A stretch of 64,000 nucleotides of DNA from JAJNPS01 sp031378845 (GTDB lineage: Bacteria; Pseudomonadota; Alphaproteobacteria; Rhodobacterales; Rhodobacteraceae). Under the pieces are notes generated by a model, which was not told where the DNA came from, did not search any database, and was given only the letters and a program-made list of their open reading frames with translations. The number at the start of each line of letters is the position of its first letter. The stretch's first letter is position 1. Made by a program: the position numbers and the translations under genes. The DNA is taken from positions 62,001 to 126,000 of the forward strand of contig JANNES010000021.1 in NCBI GenBank assembly GCA_031378845.1. Direction: 5' to 3'. Positions 1 through 8,807 of this stretch are shown piece by piece.

Positions 1-60
1 GCACTCCCGGTATCATGCGGCACTGACCTTCCATCGCCAGGGCATAAGCCCGATATGAGA

Positions 61-94
61 CCGCCCGCGCTGCACCGGGGCAGGCGGGCGGTTT
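61..94 (+). terminator. GC-rich hairpin with short T tail
   Basis: An 8-bp perfect stem (CCGCCCGC at 61-68 and GCGGGCGG at 84-91) is followed by TTT on the plus strand. It fits a rho-independent terminator for a plus-strand gene that ends before or just inside the window; one plus frame has a stop at 24-26. It also lies just beyond the 3' end of the minus-strand tRNA-Pro, so it may serve both directions. Confidence 0.45.
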
Positions 95-101
95 CTCGAT
101 A

Positions 102-179
102 TGGTCGGGCCGGAGAGATTCGAACTCTCGACCTCCCGCCCCCCAGACGGACGCGCTAACCAGGCTGCGCTACGGCCCG
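102..179 (-). tRNA. tRNA-Pro (anticodon GGG)
   Basis: Read on the minus strand this folds as a full cloverleaf. The acceptor stem is CGGGCCG paired with CGGCCCG, followed by discriminator A and an encoded CCA at 102-104. The D arm is GCGC...GCGC, the anticodon stem is TCCGT/GCGGG with loop CTGGGGG, and the T arm is GAGAG-TTCGAAT-CTCTC. The loop gives anticodon GGG, which decodes proline CCC and CCU codons. The C1 start and CCTGG D-loop are typical of bacterial tRNA-Pro. Confidence 0.95.
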
Positions 180-245
180 AACGAGGCGATACATACCCGT
201 TTCTTGGGCCGGAGCAAGCCTGAAAGCGCACCTTGTCGCCGTGGA

Positions 246-1157
246 TCAGCCGCCGCCACGGGCGGACGGGTTCATCCGGTCGGTCAGGGCGCGCGCGCGC
301 AGAACCCAAGCTGCGACCTCGGCGGCTCGTGGCGCGAGTGCACCTTGCGGCAGGGCCCGCAGCCGCGTTGCCATTGGCATTTCCTCACCCATGGCCAACG
401 GCAGCGATCGCCAGCCATCGTCGCCACGCGGCGGGGGTGATGGGGCAATCGGCGCGGCAATGCCCGCCGCCTCCAGCACCGATCCGATCAGCACATCATC
501 CGTTTCCGCCACAGGACGTCCGGCGGGTTCGCCAGGCGCCAAGGCGGCGGCCGCGGTCTCGGGCGCCGGGTCCGAGGCCTCGACAAGGCGTGCCACCAAC
601 TCCGCATCGTCGGGTGGCGCGCTGCTGAGCCGCATCCCGTCATCGACAGCCTCCGGGTCCCGCAAGTGCAAAACCACGGCACCATCATCATCCGGCGGTG
701 GCAAATCCGCATCGGGCCACAGATCGGCGGTGTCGATTGCCGCCGCACCGTTCCGCGTTTGCGGGTCCTGATCCGATGCAGTGTCACGACTGAGCGACAC
801 GATGGAAGCCTGTTCCACGCCATCATCCTGCGCAATATCGTCCATGATATCAAGGGGATCATCAAGCCGGCTGCGATAGATGCCGTCATCGCCGCCAAGT
901 GCCGCGACGTGACGCACACCTTGTTGACGCAAAATTTTCTGGACCCCGCGAATGGTCAGCCCGTCATCATGCAGCAGGCGCTTTATGCCCGTCAGCAGTG
1001 CCACATCGGTCGGCCGGTAGTAGCGTCGGCCGCCCGCCCGCTTTACCGGGCGGATCTGGGGAAAACGCGTTTCCCAGAACCGCAAGACATGCGCGGGCGT
1101 GTCAAGCGCATCGGCCACCTCGCTGATCGTGCGAAAGGCGTCGGGTGATTTATCCAT
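246..1157 (-). CDS. MerR-family transcriptional regulator
   Basis: A 303-residue protein. An N-terminal MerR winged-helix domain occupies about residues 8-80; TISEVADAL and the motif HVLRFWETRFPQIRP are characteristic, followed by GGRRYYRP and LLTGIKRLLHDDG. The remaining ~220 residues are acidic, Ala/Pro-rich and low in complexity, with no effector domain I recognise and no obvious metal-binding cysteines. It sits 21 nt downstream of ihfA on the same strand, so it is probably the last gene of the plsX-fabH-ihfA operon. This MerR gene next to ihfA is a recurring arrangement in Rhodobacteraceae; its targets are unknown to me. Confidence 0.88.
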   Translation of the reverse strand: MDKSPDAFRTISEVADALDTPAHVLRFWETRFPQIRPVKRAGGRRYYRPTDVALLTGIKRLLHDDGLTIRGVQKILRQQGVRHVAALGGDDGIYRSRLDDPLDIMDDIAQDDGVEQASIVSLSRDTASDQDPQTRNGAAAIDTADLWPDADLPPPDDDGAVVLHLRDPEAVDDGMRLSSAPPDDAELVARLVEASDPAPETAAAALAPGEPAGRPVAETDDVLIGSVLEAAGIAAPIAPSPPPRGDDGWRSLPLAMGEEMPMATRLRALPQGALAPRAAEVAAWVLRARALTDRMNPSARGGG

Positions 1158-1178
1158 CCCTGCGCCTCCTCAGCGCAT

Positions 1179-1481
1179 TCAGCGTTTCTTGCCAGCGGCG
1201 ACGCGATCTTTCATCAGATGCGACGGACGGAACGACAGCACGCGGCGCGGACTGATCGGAACCTCGTCGCCGGTCTTGGGATTGCGCCCGATCCGGGCCG
1301 TCTTGTCGCGCACCGAAAATGTCCCAAACGAAGAGATTTTCACCGACTCGCCCGAGGCAAGCGCATCAGACATATGCTGCAGCACGCTTTCGACCAATCC
1401 GGCAGATTCGTTACGGCTCAGCCCGACTTCGCGGAACACGGCTTCGCTCAGATCCATGCGCGTTAGTGTCTTTTCACTCAT
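1179..1481 (-). CDS. ihfA: integration host factor subunit alpha
   Basis: A 100-residue HU/IHF-family protein, the usual IHF-alpha length. IHF bends DNA as an alpha-beta heterodimer in recombination, replication and transcription. Visible marks are the N-terminal LTRMDLSEAVF helix, VKISSFGTFSVRDK, and the arm segment RIGRNPKTGDEVPISPRRV carrying the intercalating proline (RNP). It follows fabH with an 87-nt gap and precedes the merR gene on the same strand. Assignment to the alpha rather than the beta subunit rests on KTLTRMDLSEAV at the N-terminus and on the fabH-ihfA-merR context. Confidence 0.95.
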   Translation of the reverse strand: MSEKTLTRMDLSEAVFREVGLSRNESAGLVESVLQHMSDALASGESVKISSFGTFSVRDKTARIGRNPKTGDEVPISPRRVLSFRPSHLMKDRVAAGKKR

Positions 1482-1568
1482 TCCATCCCCCTGGCGGTTT
1501 TTTCCAAGATGCGCGGGTTGGAATTGCGAGTCAATATCAATGACTTGGGGCGCGCCTTTCCAGTGGCA

Positions 1569-2540
1569 TTACCAGCGTAAAACGACTGATCCCCAGGCCA
1601 GCCCGCCGCCGATGGCCTCGGTGACGATCACATCGCCTTGTTTGATCTGGCCACGCGCCCGCCCGACTGACAAGGCAAGGGGGATCGACGCGGCTGAGGT
1701 ATTGCCGTGGTCCTGCACCGTGACGACAACCCGGTCCATCGACACGTGCATGCGCTTTGCGGTGCCTTCGATGATGCGGATGTTGGCTTGGTGCGGCACG
1801 ATCCAGTTGACATCGTCCGGCGCAAGGCCAGCCTTTTCCAATGCGGCATGCGCTGTTTGTACAAGTTTTTCAACGGCATGGCGAAAAACCTCTTTGCCTT
1901 GCATGCGCAGATGGCCGGTGGTGCCGGTCGAAGTGCCGCCATCGACATACAAAAGCGCGCGGTGCCGCCCGTCCGAATGCAGATCGACAGCAAGGATGCC
2001 GCGATCGCTGGTCAGGCCCATCGCGGGTTCGCCAGTCAACACCAACGCGCCCGCGCCATCGCCAAAAAGAACGCAAGTTGAGCGATCCGACCAATCCATC
2101 AGGCGACTGAATGTTTCCGCCCCGATGACCAGAACGGTTTTGGCCTGACCGCAGGTGATCATCGCCTGCGCATTGGCCATCGCGAATACGAACCCCGCGC
2201 AGACCGCCTGCACGTCATAGGCAAAACCCGACGACATGCCCAATCCGGCCTGCACCATCGTGGCGACCGAGGGAAACGTCAGATCCGGGGTCGAGGTTGC
2301 CACGACAATGGCATCGATCCCGTCGGCGGTCATGCCGGCATCTGCCAGCGCCGCTTGTGCTGCTTTGATCGCCAGCATCGAGGTTGTCTCGCCCGCGGCC
2401 GCGAAGTGGCGCCGCTCGATGCCGGAGCGCGACCGGATCCATGCATCGGTCGTATCGACCAGGGTTTCCAATTCGGAGTTCGGCACAATGCGTGCGGGCA
2501 GATAATGCCCGACGCCCTTGACCACGGCGCGTATTGTCAT
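1569..2540 (-). CDS. fabH: 3-oxoacyl-[acyl-carrier-protein] synthase III
   Basis: A 323-residue KAS III. It condenses acetyl-CoA with malonyl-ACP to start fatty acid synthesis in the cytosol. The catalytic triad is visible: Cys in VQAVCAGF, His in IVPHQANIRI and Asn in DHGNTSAASIP. The N-terminus has the usual GVGHYLPARIVPN segment and GIERRHF. Its start codon overlaps the 3' end of plsX by 4 nt, so translation is probably coupled; plsX-fabH is the common order in proteobacteria and links phospholipid and fatty acid initiation. Confidence 0.97.
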   Translation of the reverse strand: MTIRAVVKGVGHYLPARIVPNSELETLVDTTDAWIRSRSGIERRHFAAAGETTSMLAIKAAQAALADAGMTADGIDAIVVATSTPDLTFPSVATMVQAGLGMSSGFAYDVQAVCAGFVFAMANAQAMITCGQAKTVLVIGAETFSRLMDWSDRSTCVLFGDGAGALVLTGEPAMGLTSDRGILAVDLHSDGRHRALLYVDGGTSTGTTGHLRMQGKEVFRHAVEKLVQTAHAALEKAGLAPDDVNWIVPHQANIRIIEGTAKRMHVSMDRVVVTVQDHGNTSAASIPLALSVGRARGQIKQGDVIVTEAIGGGLAWGSVVLRW

Positions 2541-3658
2541 TCAGTCAGTCCGTTGCTTGCGCCGGGGATGCGCGTTTGTGCGACATCATCCTGCCCGGTG
2601 CGCCCGGCAGATGCAACAAGGGCAGCCAGATTGGCCTGAAATCCTGACTGGGAAAGCTGATAGGCAAGCGCCACCGCCGCCGACACGCCGGTGGCATCGG
2701 CACCGCCATGCGATTTGACGACGGTGCCGTTCAGGCCCAGAAACACGCCCCCGTTGACGCGCCGCGGATCAATGCGTTTTTGCAGGCGTTTCAGGGCGTT
2801 CAGCGCAAGAAGTGCCGCAAACCTCGACAAGATGCTGGCGTTGAACGCCTGCTTCAGAAAATCAGAGATCAGCCTGGCGGTACCTTCGCCGGTTTTCAGA
2901 GCGATGTTGCCGGTAAACCCGTCGGTGACGATCACGTCGACCCGGTCGGACGGAATGTCACCGCCTTCGACGAAACCGATAAACTCGAATCCCGCCTTTT
3001 CGGAAACCACCGTCAACTGGTCATGCGCCAGTTTCAGTTCGGCGCGGCCCTTGTGTTCTTCGGTGCCCACATTCAGCAGACCGATCCGTGGGCGGGCAAC
3101 CTTGAGCCCGTTCTTGGCATAGGATGCGCCCATGATGGCATATTGGACCAGATCATCCGCCTCGGCACGGATATCGGCCCCGACGTCCAGCATCATGTTG
3201 AAGCCGCCTGGATTGCGCGATGGCCACAGGCAGGCGATGGCCGGGCGGTTGACGCCGGGAAGTCGGCGCAGGCGGATCATGCTCAGCGCCATCAGCGCGC
3301 CGGTATTGCCGCAAGAGACGGCTGCACTTGCCGCGCCTTGCTTGACGCTTTCGATGCACGACCACATCGAGGTGCCCTCGCCATGTCGCATCACCTGACT
3401 TGGCTTGTCGGTCATGGTGACGGTTCGGGGGGCATGCTGCAAGCGGCACCGCCCCTGAAGGACTGCATGACGGGCAACCATCCGCGCAAGCACGGCCTCG
3501 TCGCCATGCAAGATCACACCAAGGTCGGGGTTGCGCGTCAGACAATCAACAAGACCGGCGACAACTGCCACCGGCCCGCGATCACCGCCCATTGCATCAA
3601 CGGAAATGACGTGTCGCGCGGCGCCGGACAAAGACGGGATCTGAGATCCGTTGGCCAT
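2537..3658 (-). CDS. plsX: phosphate acyltransferase PlsX
   Basis: A 373-residue PlsX, which converts acyl-ACP to acyl-phosphate for PlsY in phosphatidic acid synthesis. Family motifs include VISVDAMGGDRGP near the N-terminus, MTDKPSQVMRHGEGTSM, AAVSCGNTGALMA, LLNVGTEEHKG and VDVIVTDGFTGNIALK. It lies 17 nt downstream of rpmF and overlaps fabH by 4 nt, as in many bacteria. The protein is peripheral-membrane or cytosolic and has no signal peptide. Confidence 0.97.
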   Translation of the reverse strand: MANGSQIPSLSGAARHVISVDAMGGDRGPVAVVAGLVDCLTRNPDLGVILHGDEAVLARMVARHAVLQGRCRLQHAPRTVTMTDKPSQVMRHGEGTSMWSCIESVKQGAASAAVSCGNTGALMALSMIRLRRLPGVNRPAIACLWPSRNPGGFNMMLDVGADIRAEADDLVQYAIMGASYAKNGLKVARPRIGLLNVGTEEHKGRAELKLAHDQLTVVSEKAGFEFIGFVEGGDIPSDRVDVIVTDGFTGNIALKTGEGTARLISDFLKQAFNASILSRFAALLALNALKRLQKRIDPRRVNGGVFLGLNGTVVKSHGGADATGVSAAVALAYQLSQSGFQANLAALVASAGRTGQDDVAQTRIPGASNGLTE

Positions 3659-3675
3659 GGCGCGCGCGGGCGATC

Positions 3676-3882
3676 TTACGCCGCGTCGTCGTCCAGATCG
3701 ACGGCTTTGGCAACCGCCACAACCTGACGGCTGTCATAGTGACCGCAAGACGGGCACACATGATGCGGACGCTTCAACTCGCCGCAATTGGAGCATTCGT
3801 TGGGGTTTGCCGCGACCAGCGCATCATGCGAGCGACGCATGTTGCGACGTGATTTCGTGGTTCGGTTCTGTGGGACGGCCAT
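3676..3882 (-). CDS. rpmF: 50S ribosomal protein L32
   Basis: A 68-residue L32. The N-terminus MAVPQNRTTKSRRNMRRSHDAL is the universal L32 start. Four cysteines in CSNCGELKRPHHVCPSCG form a zinc ribbon, so this is the zinc-binding C+ form. It sits between the DUF177 gene and plsX on the same strand, the classic yceD-rpmF-plsX-fabH order. The 167-nt gap upstream leaves room for its own promoter; a small GGGG-ACAT-GCCCC hairpin lies at about 3903-3915. Confidence 0.97.
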   Translation of the reverse strand: MAVPQNRTTKSRRNMRRSHDALVAANPNECSNCGELKRPHHVCPSCGHYDSRQVVAVAKAVDLDDDAA

Positions 3883-4049
3883 GTCTTACCCTCGGTCATA
3901 GAGGGGACATGCCCCTTTTTCACATTCTTTACAACATCTTGCATCGGCGTGCCGTGCGAAAAAGCCGGTCTCGCGGCGATGCCGGAACGAGGCGCGGAAA
4001 ATACTCGGATTCGGCGGCGGCGCAAGCCCCTTTGTGCCGGTGCCGCGCG

Positions 4050-4622
4050 TCAGCCCTTTTCGCCGGTTTCCGGCGTCTTCAGGGCCATCCGGGCGGCCAG
4101 TTCGGCAAGCCCCGCAAAGGGCTTTGGCCGCGCGGACGCATCCGCATCACCGCGCGCTGTCGCGTCGTGCAGAGGCACAAAGACCGCCCCCGCGGCGCGC
4201 GGATATTCTGGCAACAGCAATGCCAGCGCCTCACCTGCGACGGTGCCAATATCAATCACCTCGGGCAAGGCTTCCACGGTATCGTCGCCAGGCACTTCGG
4301 CCTCGTCAGCGGTGGGTTCGGTGAAGTCACGCACAAACCGGCGCACGACATCGTCCGCAAGGTCGGTGACGACCGGCTGCAGCGAGACCACGCACGGCTG
4401 CACGACCTGTGCGATCACTCTGGCGTGCAACGTGAAATCATGCCGCCCAACGGGCATCAGCGTGCCCCGAAAGCTCAGCTTTTTGATCGCGCTGATGCCG
4501 AGGTCTTTGGCCAGGGCGGCGCGCAATGTGGCATCGGGCGCCAGATCGAACGTCGTGGCCACCTTGCTGGACAGGCGCGCCACGCGCAACGGATGGGTCA
4601 AGGCAAAGCCTGCTTTGGTCAT
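4050..4622 (-). CDS. DUF177 (YceD-family) protein
   Basis: A 190-residue YceD/DUF177 protein. Family members sit directly upstream of rpmF in most bacteria; in plants and E. coli they have been tied to 23S rRNA metabolism. Recognisable features are FDLAPDATLRAALAKDLGI, the strand LSFRGTLMPVGRHDFTLHARVIAQVVQPCVVSLQPV and an acidic C-terminal half with TEPTADEAEVPGDDTVE. The CVV cysteine region matches the family pattern. It heads the minus-strand operon and is divergent from bamE. Confidence 0.88.
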   Translation of the reverse strand: MTKAGFALTHPLRVARLSSKVATTFDLAPDATLRAALAKDLGISAIKKLSFRGTLMPVGRHDFTLHARVIAQVVQPCVVSLQPVVTDLADDVVRRFVRDFTEPTADEAEVPGDDTVEALPEVIDIGTVAGEALALLLPEYPRAAGAVFVPLHDATARGDADASARPKPFAGLAELAARMALKTPETGEKG

Positions 4623-4859
4623 CGAAAACCTCTGATCTCAGTCCGCGACGACGCCCCGGCACGAGTTTCCCCCAGCCTTGCGCGTTCCATCCTTGAATTG
4701 CGGCACAGGGTTCTGGTATCCCGGCCAGGAAGGAAGCGCCACAGCGTCTGCCGGGAGACCCCCGATATCAAGGCTTGGGCGGCAAATGCAAGGGCTGGCA
4801 GGGCGCGTCCGATCCGGATACCCTGCGCAAGCTGCGCGCAAAAGGGCGAAAGGGCGGGA

Positions 4860-5369
4860 ATGGTCACGGTGGGGCAAAAGGCGGGGGGCAGTCAGCCCCA
4901 CCCGACAAAACAGGGGCTGCTGCGTGGGTCCCGTTTGCGGTTGGGTCTGGCAGGCCTTGGACTTTTTGCAATGATCGCCTGTTCCCCGGTGTATCGCAAT
5001 CACGGCTACGTGCCCGCGCCTGACGAGCTGGCGCTTGTCGAGGTCGGCGTCGATACCCGCGAAACCGTGGGCCAGAAGGTCGGGCGCCCCAGCACGTCGG
5101 GGCTCCTGAACGATGTCGGCTGGTTCTATGTCCAGAGCCGGTACAAGAATGTCGGATACCGAGAGCCGCAAGAGATTGACCGTCAGGTTCTGGCCATCAC
5201 CTTCAACGAGGCAGGCATCGTCGACAACATCTCCACCTACGGGCTGGAGGATGGCAAGGTGGTCGCGATCTCGCGCCGCGTGACTGAATCCAACATCAAG
5301 GGCATCGGCTTTATCCGCCAGCTTCTGGGCAGCCTTGGACGCATTTCGGCAGATACCGCGGACTTGTGA
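4860..5369 (+). CDS. bamE: outer membrane protein assembly factor BamE (SmpA/OmlA lipoprotein)
   Basis: A 169-residue protein from ATG 4860; a much longer frame is open upstream but overlaps the divergent DUF177 gene. The N-terminus has basic residues, then a hydrophobic run LGLAGLGLFAMIAC ending in a lipobox cysteine followed by Ser, so the mature lipoprotein starts at the Cys. The body matches the SmpA/OmlA domain: VGVDTRETVGQKVGRPS, DVGWFYVQSRYKN, VLAITFNEAGIVDNISTY. BamE is an accessory lipoprotein of the BAM complex that inserts outer-membrane proteins. DUF177/bamE divergence is common in this family. The start is the least sure part. Confidence 0.88.
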   Translation: MVTVGQKAGGSQPHPTKQGLLRGSRLRLGLAGLGLFAMIACSPVYRNHGYVPAPDELALVEVGVDTRETVGQKVGRPSTSGLLNDVGWFYVQSRYKNVGYREPQEIDRQVLAITFNEAGIVDNISTYGLEDGKVVAISRRVTESNIKGIGFIRQLLGSLGRISADTADL

Positions 5370-5401
5370 CGCGGGCCAGTAATGGGGTGACGGCGTGCCC
5401 G

Positions 5402-5794
5402 TCACGCCTTGGGTTCAAAGTTGAGCGCAACGCCGTTGATGCAATAGCGCAATCCCGTGGGCGCAGGTCCGTCGGGAAAGACATGGCCCAGATGCGCCTC
5501 GCAGCGGTTGCAGTGGACCTCGGTCCGGCGCATGAAAAATCCGCGATCTTCCTTTTCGCCAACCATCTCGGGATCGGCCGGGGCCCAGAATGACGGCCAG
5601 CCGGTCCCGGAATCGAACTTGTGCGCCTGATCGAACAACGGGGCTGCGCAGCCGACACACCGGAACATGCCGGGGTCCTTGGGGAAATCATCATGCGTAA
5701 AGGCGCGCTCGGTTCCATGATTGCGGGTCACCTTGTAGGCAAGGTCGGACAACTGCGCCCGCCACTCCGCGTCGGTCTTGTTCACTTTGTCCAT
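5402..5794 (-). CDS. msrB: peptide-methionine (R)-S-oxide reductase MsrB
   Basis: A 130-residue MsrB, reducing methionine-R-sulfoxide in proteins. Two zinc-binding CxxC pairs are present (CVGC and CNRC), with GTGWPSFW, EAHLGHVFPDGP and the catalytic cysteine in RYCINGVAL. There is no signal peptide, so it is cytosolic. It converges on bamE with a 32-nt gap. The length and all key residues are normal for the family. Confidence 0.96.
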   Translation of the reverse strand: MDKVNKTDAEWRAQLSDLAYKVTRNHGTERAFTHDDFPKDPGMFRCVGCAAPLFDQAHKFDSGTGWPSFWAPADPEMVGEKEDRGFFMRRTEVHCNRCEAHLGHVFPDGPAPTGLRYCINGVALNFEPKA

Positions 5795-5901
5795 TTACAG
5801 CGCCTTTCTTCATTCGTCAGCTTGTCGGCGATTGCACAGCGCGCGGCGACTGCGCAAAGCTATGGGGGAACTGTGTCAACGCCAAGTGGGATGGAGTGAT
5901 C

Positions 5902-6657
5902 GTGAACGTTGTTACAGCGGCCCGCTACTGCGCAAGGTTGGCACGTGATGCCGCCGACGTCGCCCGCGCCCTGAAATTGCGGCAAAGCTGCTTTCGGGCG
6001 ACGGCTCCGGGCCAAGACGACCGTGATGCCTTTGATGCGGTCTGCCAGCATCTGTTGGTCGAGGATGCCCAGACCCACGATATCGTCGGATATTGCCGCG
6101 CTTTGATAATGCAAAATGGTGCTGAGGTCGCGCGCAGCTATTCGGCCACGCATTACGACCTGCAAGGCTTGGCCCGGCATGCCGGCCCGATGATCGAGAT
6201 CGGGCGATTCTGTCTCGCGCCGGGCGTGCGCGATCCTGACATCTTGCGCACGGTCTGGGCCGCGCTGACGCGTCTGGTGGACCAGTCGGCCACCAAACTG
6301 CTGTTTGGTTGTTCGTCGTTTCATGGCGTGACACCCGACGATCATCGCGCGGCCTTGGCGCATCTTTCAGCCTATCACCTTGCGCCCGCGCAATGGCGGC
6401 CGGGGCGCAAGGCGCCCGAGGTCTATGATTTTTCCGTCCTTGCGCAACATACTGCGCCCCCCCCCCGCGCGGCGCTCGCCGCGATGCCGCCGCTTTTGCG
6501 CAGCTATGTCGTGATGGGTGGCTGGGTCAGCGACCATGCGGTGATCGACCGCGACCTCGGGACGACGCATGTCTTTACCGGGCTTGAGATTGCAGCCATC
6601 CCTGCGGCCCGCGCGCGGCTTTTGCGTGCCGACGCGGCAGAGATCGGGCGCCCGTGA
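5902..6657 (+). CDS. olsB: OlsB-like L-ornithine N(alpha)-acyltransferase (GNAT fold)
   Basis: About 251 residues. OlsB transfers a 3-hydroxyacyl chain from ACP to the alpha-amino group of ornithine, the first step of ornithine lipid synthesis. Family motifs are ALKLRQSCFR, DDRDAFDAVCQHLLVEDAQT, IVGYCRALI, EIGRFCLAPGVRDPDILRTVWAALTRLV, LFGCSSFHG and the C-terminal VMGGWVSDHAVIDRDLGTTHVFTGLEI. GTG 5902 is chosen because a GGAG (5893-5896) lies 5 nt upstream; GTG 5896 in the same frame is an alternative. A run of ten C at 6457-6466 lies in the coding sequence. The usual partner olsA is not adjacent; an ABC-F gene follows. Confidence 0.85.
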   Translation: MNVVTAARYCARLARDAADVARALKLRQSCFRATAPGQDDRDAFDAVCQHLLVEDAQTHDIVGYCRALIMQNGAEVARSYSATHYDLQGLARHAGPMIEIGRFCLAPGVRDPDILRTVWAALTRLVDQSATKLLFGCSSFHGVTPDDHRAALAHLSAYHLAPAQWRPGRKAPEVYDFSVLAQHTAPPPRAALAAMPPLLRSYVVMGGWVSDHAVIDRDLGTTHVFTGLEIAAIPAARARLLRADAAEIGRP

Positions 6658-6708
6658 CTTTTCAGACGATTGACCTTTCTCACCGCGCACCGTACCTCGA
6701 CGCCCGAC

Positions 6709-8517
6709 ATGGCCCGCGCACCCCTCCTTCAGCTATCCGACATCCGCCTGACCTACGGCGGCAACCCGATTTTTGAGGGCGTCGATCTTGTCGTGCAGCC
6801 CGGCGACCGCATGGCGCTGGTCGGGCGCAACGGCTCGGGCAAGTCAACCTTGATGAAGGTCATGGCGGGCAAAGCAGAGTCCGACAGCGGCACCATCACC
6901 ATCCCGCCCGGCACCCGCGTGGGCTACATGGAACAGGACCCCGACCTGTCGGGCTTTGCGACGTTGGGCGATTTTGCGGCCAGCGGTCTGGATCATGGCG
7001 ACGAATACCGCATCGCGATGGTGGCCGAGGGCTTGCATCTGCGCATGGACGCGCCGGTCAGTTCCGCCAGCGGCGGCGAAAAGCGGCGCGCCGCCCTTGC
7101 CAAGCTTTTGGCCGAAGAACCTGACGTGATGCTCTTGGACGAACCGACCAACCATCTCGACATTCAGGCCATCGAATGGCTGGAGGCGGAACTGTCGCAG
7201 ACCCGCTCCGCCTTTTTGCTGATCAGCCACGACCGCGCCTTCCTGCGCGCGCTCAGCCGGTCTGTGTTGTGGATTGACCGGGGCGTGATGCGCCGTCGTG
7301 ATTCCAGCTTTGCAGGTTTTGAGGATTGGCGCGACGAGACCTGGTCCGCCGAGGATGACGCCCGCCACAAGCTTGACCGCAAGATCAAGGCCGAGGCGAA
7401 ATGGGCCGTCGAAGGCATCTCTGCCCGGCGCAAGCGCAATCAGGGCCGCGTCCGCGCGCTGGCCGAACTGCGCGATGAACGGGCCGCCCAGATCCGCCGT
7501 CAGGGCACCGCAGCACTGACGATGGAAAGTGGATCCACCTCTGGCAAGATGGTGATCGAGGCGCGCGGCATCTCGAAATCCTTTGGCGATACCGTCATCA
7601 CCAAGGGCCTCGATCTGCGCGTGATGCGCGGCGACCGGGTGGCCTTTGTCGGCCCGAACGGCATTGGCAAGACGACACTTGTCAAATGCCTGTTGCAGCA
7701 ATTGCCCGTCGATGCCGGGACCGTGCGCCTTGGCACCACGCTGGACATTGCGGTGCTGGACCAGAACCGATCCGCGCTGGTCCCCGAGGCGAGCCTGTGG
7801 GAAAACATGACCGGTGATCCGATCCTGCGGGTCAGCGGGGCCTCTGATCAGGTCATGGTGCGCGGCACACCGCGCCATGTCGTGGCCTATCTCAAGGACT
7901 TCCTCTTTGACGAACGGCAGGCCCGCGCGCCGGTCTCGTCGTTGTCTGGCGGTGAAAAGGCACGGCTTCTGTTGGCCAAGATCATGGCCCGCCCGTCCAA
8001 CCTTCTGGTCTTGGACGAACCGACCAACGATCTGGACGTCGAAACGCTGGACCTTTTGCAAGACGTGCTTGATGCCTATGACGGCACCGTCCTTCTGATC
8101 AGTCACGACCGCGATTTCATCGACCGCGTCGCCGCCCAGACTGTCGCGCTTGAGGGTCAGGGCCGCGTGACCGTCTATCCCGGCGGCTGGTCCGATTACG
8201 CCCGCCAGCGCCCCGCGCAAGGATCAGCGACGGCACCGCCCGCCGAGGTCGCAAAATCCAGCCCCGCGCAAAAGTCAGCCCCGCAGGCCAAGCGCGCGGG
8301 CCTCAGCTTTGTCCAGCAAAAGCGCCTTGAGGGTCTTCCCGACCTGATCGTGCGCATCGAGGCCGAGATTGCCAAGCTTACGGAGTTTCTGTCTGCCGAG
8401 GGTCTTTACGAACGCGATCCCGCAAAGTTCGCCAAGGCCTCGGCTGCGATGATCGAACGTCAAGCCGCCCTTGCCACCATCGAAGAAGAATGGCTGTCGC
8501 TGGCCGAACGCGCCTGA
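6709..8517 (+). CDS. ABC-F family ATPase (Uup type)
   Basis: A 602-residue soluble protein with two ABC domains. The first has Walker A GRNGSGKST (about residue 40), signature SSASGGEKRR and Walker B VMLLDEPTNHLD; the second has GPNGIGKTT, SSLSGGEKAR and LLVLDEPTNDLD. A charged linker (DARHKLDRKIKAEAKW) lies between them. The last ~70 residues (QQKRLEGLPDLIVRIEAEIAKL to WLSLAERA) form the Uup-type coiled coil that binds DNA or ribosomes. There are no membrane segments, so it is a translation or genome-stability factor rather than a transporter. ATG 6709 (MARAPLLQLSDIRL) is the family-typical start; the frame is open further upstream. Confidence 0.93.
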   Translation: MARAPLLQLSDIRLTYGGNPIFEGVDLVVQPGDRMALVGRNGSGKSTLMKVMAGKAESDSGTITIPPGTRVGYMEQDPDLSGFATLGDFAASGLDHGDEYRIAMVAEGLHLRMDAPVSSASGGEKRRAALAKLLAEEPDVMLLDEPTNHLDIQAIEWLEAELSQTRSAFLLISHDRAFLRALSRSVLWIDRGVMRRRDSSFAGFEDWRDETWSAEDDARHKLDRKIKAEAKWAVEGISARRKRNQGRVRALAELRDERAAQIRRQGTAALTMESGSTSGKMVIEARGISKSFGDTVITKGLDLRVMRGDRVAFVGPNGIGKTTLVKCLLQQLPVDAGTVRLGTTLDIAVLDQNRSALVPEASLWENMTGDPILRVSGASDQVMVRGTPRHVVAYLKDFLFDERQARAPVSSLSGGEKARLLLAKIMARPSNLLVLDEPTNDLDVETLDLLQDVLDAYDGTVLLISHDRDFIDRVAAQTVALEGQGRVTVYPGGWSDYARQRPAQGSATAPPAEVAKSSPAQKSAPQAKRAGLSFVQQKRLEGLPDLIVRIEAEIAKLTEFLSAEGLYERDPAKFAKASAAMIERQAALATIEEEWLSLAERA

Positions 8518-8807
8518 CAGCATCGTCGGTCAAACCGCGCGGGCCCGATCTTTCGCGTACCGAGCCGCCCGATGCAACCCAAGCGTGGCTTGCTTTGGTT
8601 CCTACACAATGGTGTCATGCGTCCGTATCGGCCAAACATTGCCAGATCCCGTGCCGTCCATCGGCATGATGCTGCGAGACACGCAGCTGTGAGCATTTCG
8701 CAAAGATTTGACTGCAACCAAAGGGTTGGCTCCTGCGTTAAACTCTCCACATGACGGATCATGGCCCGCCCGTTCGGCAGGCCGATCAAAACGGAGATGG
8801 ACAAGAA

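Noticed and set aside
4720..4790. GGCCAGGAAGGAAGCGCC looked like the SRP RNA core upstream of bamE
   Set aside because: The conserved asymmetric loop and the long outer helix of SRP RNA cannot be formed; only the GGAAGGAAG run matches.
3651..4859. Long plus-strand open frame running into bamE
   Set aside because: It is antisense to plsX, rpmF and DUF177, has no domain before the lipobox, and reflects GC-rich third-position bias.
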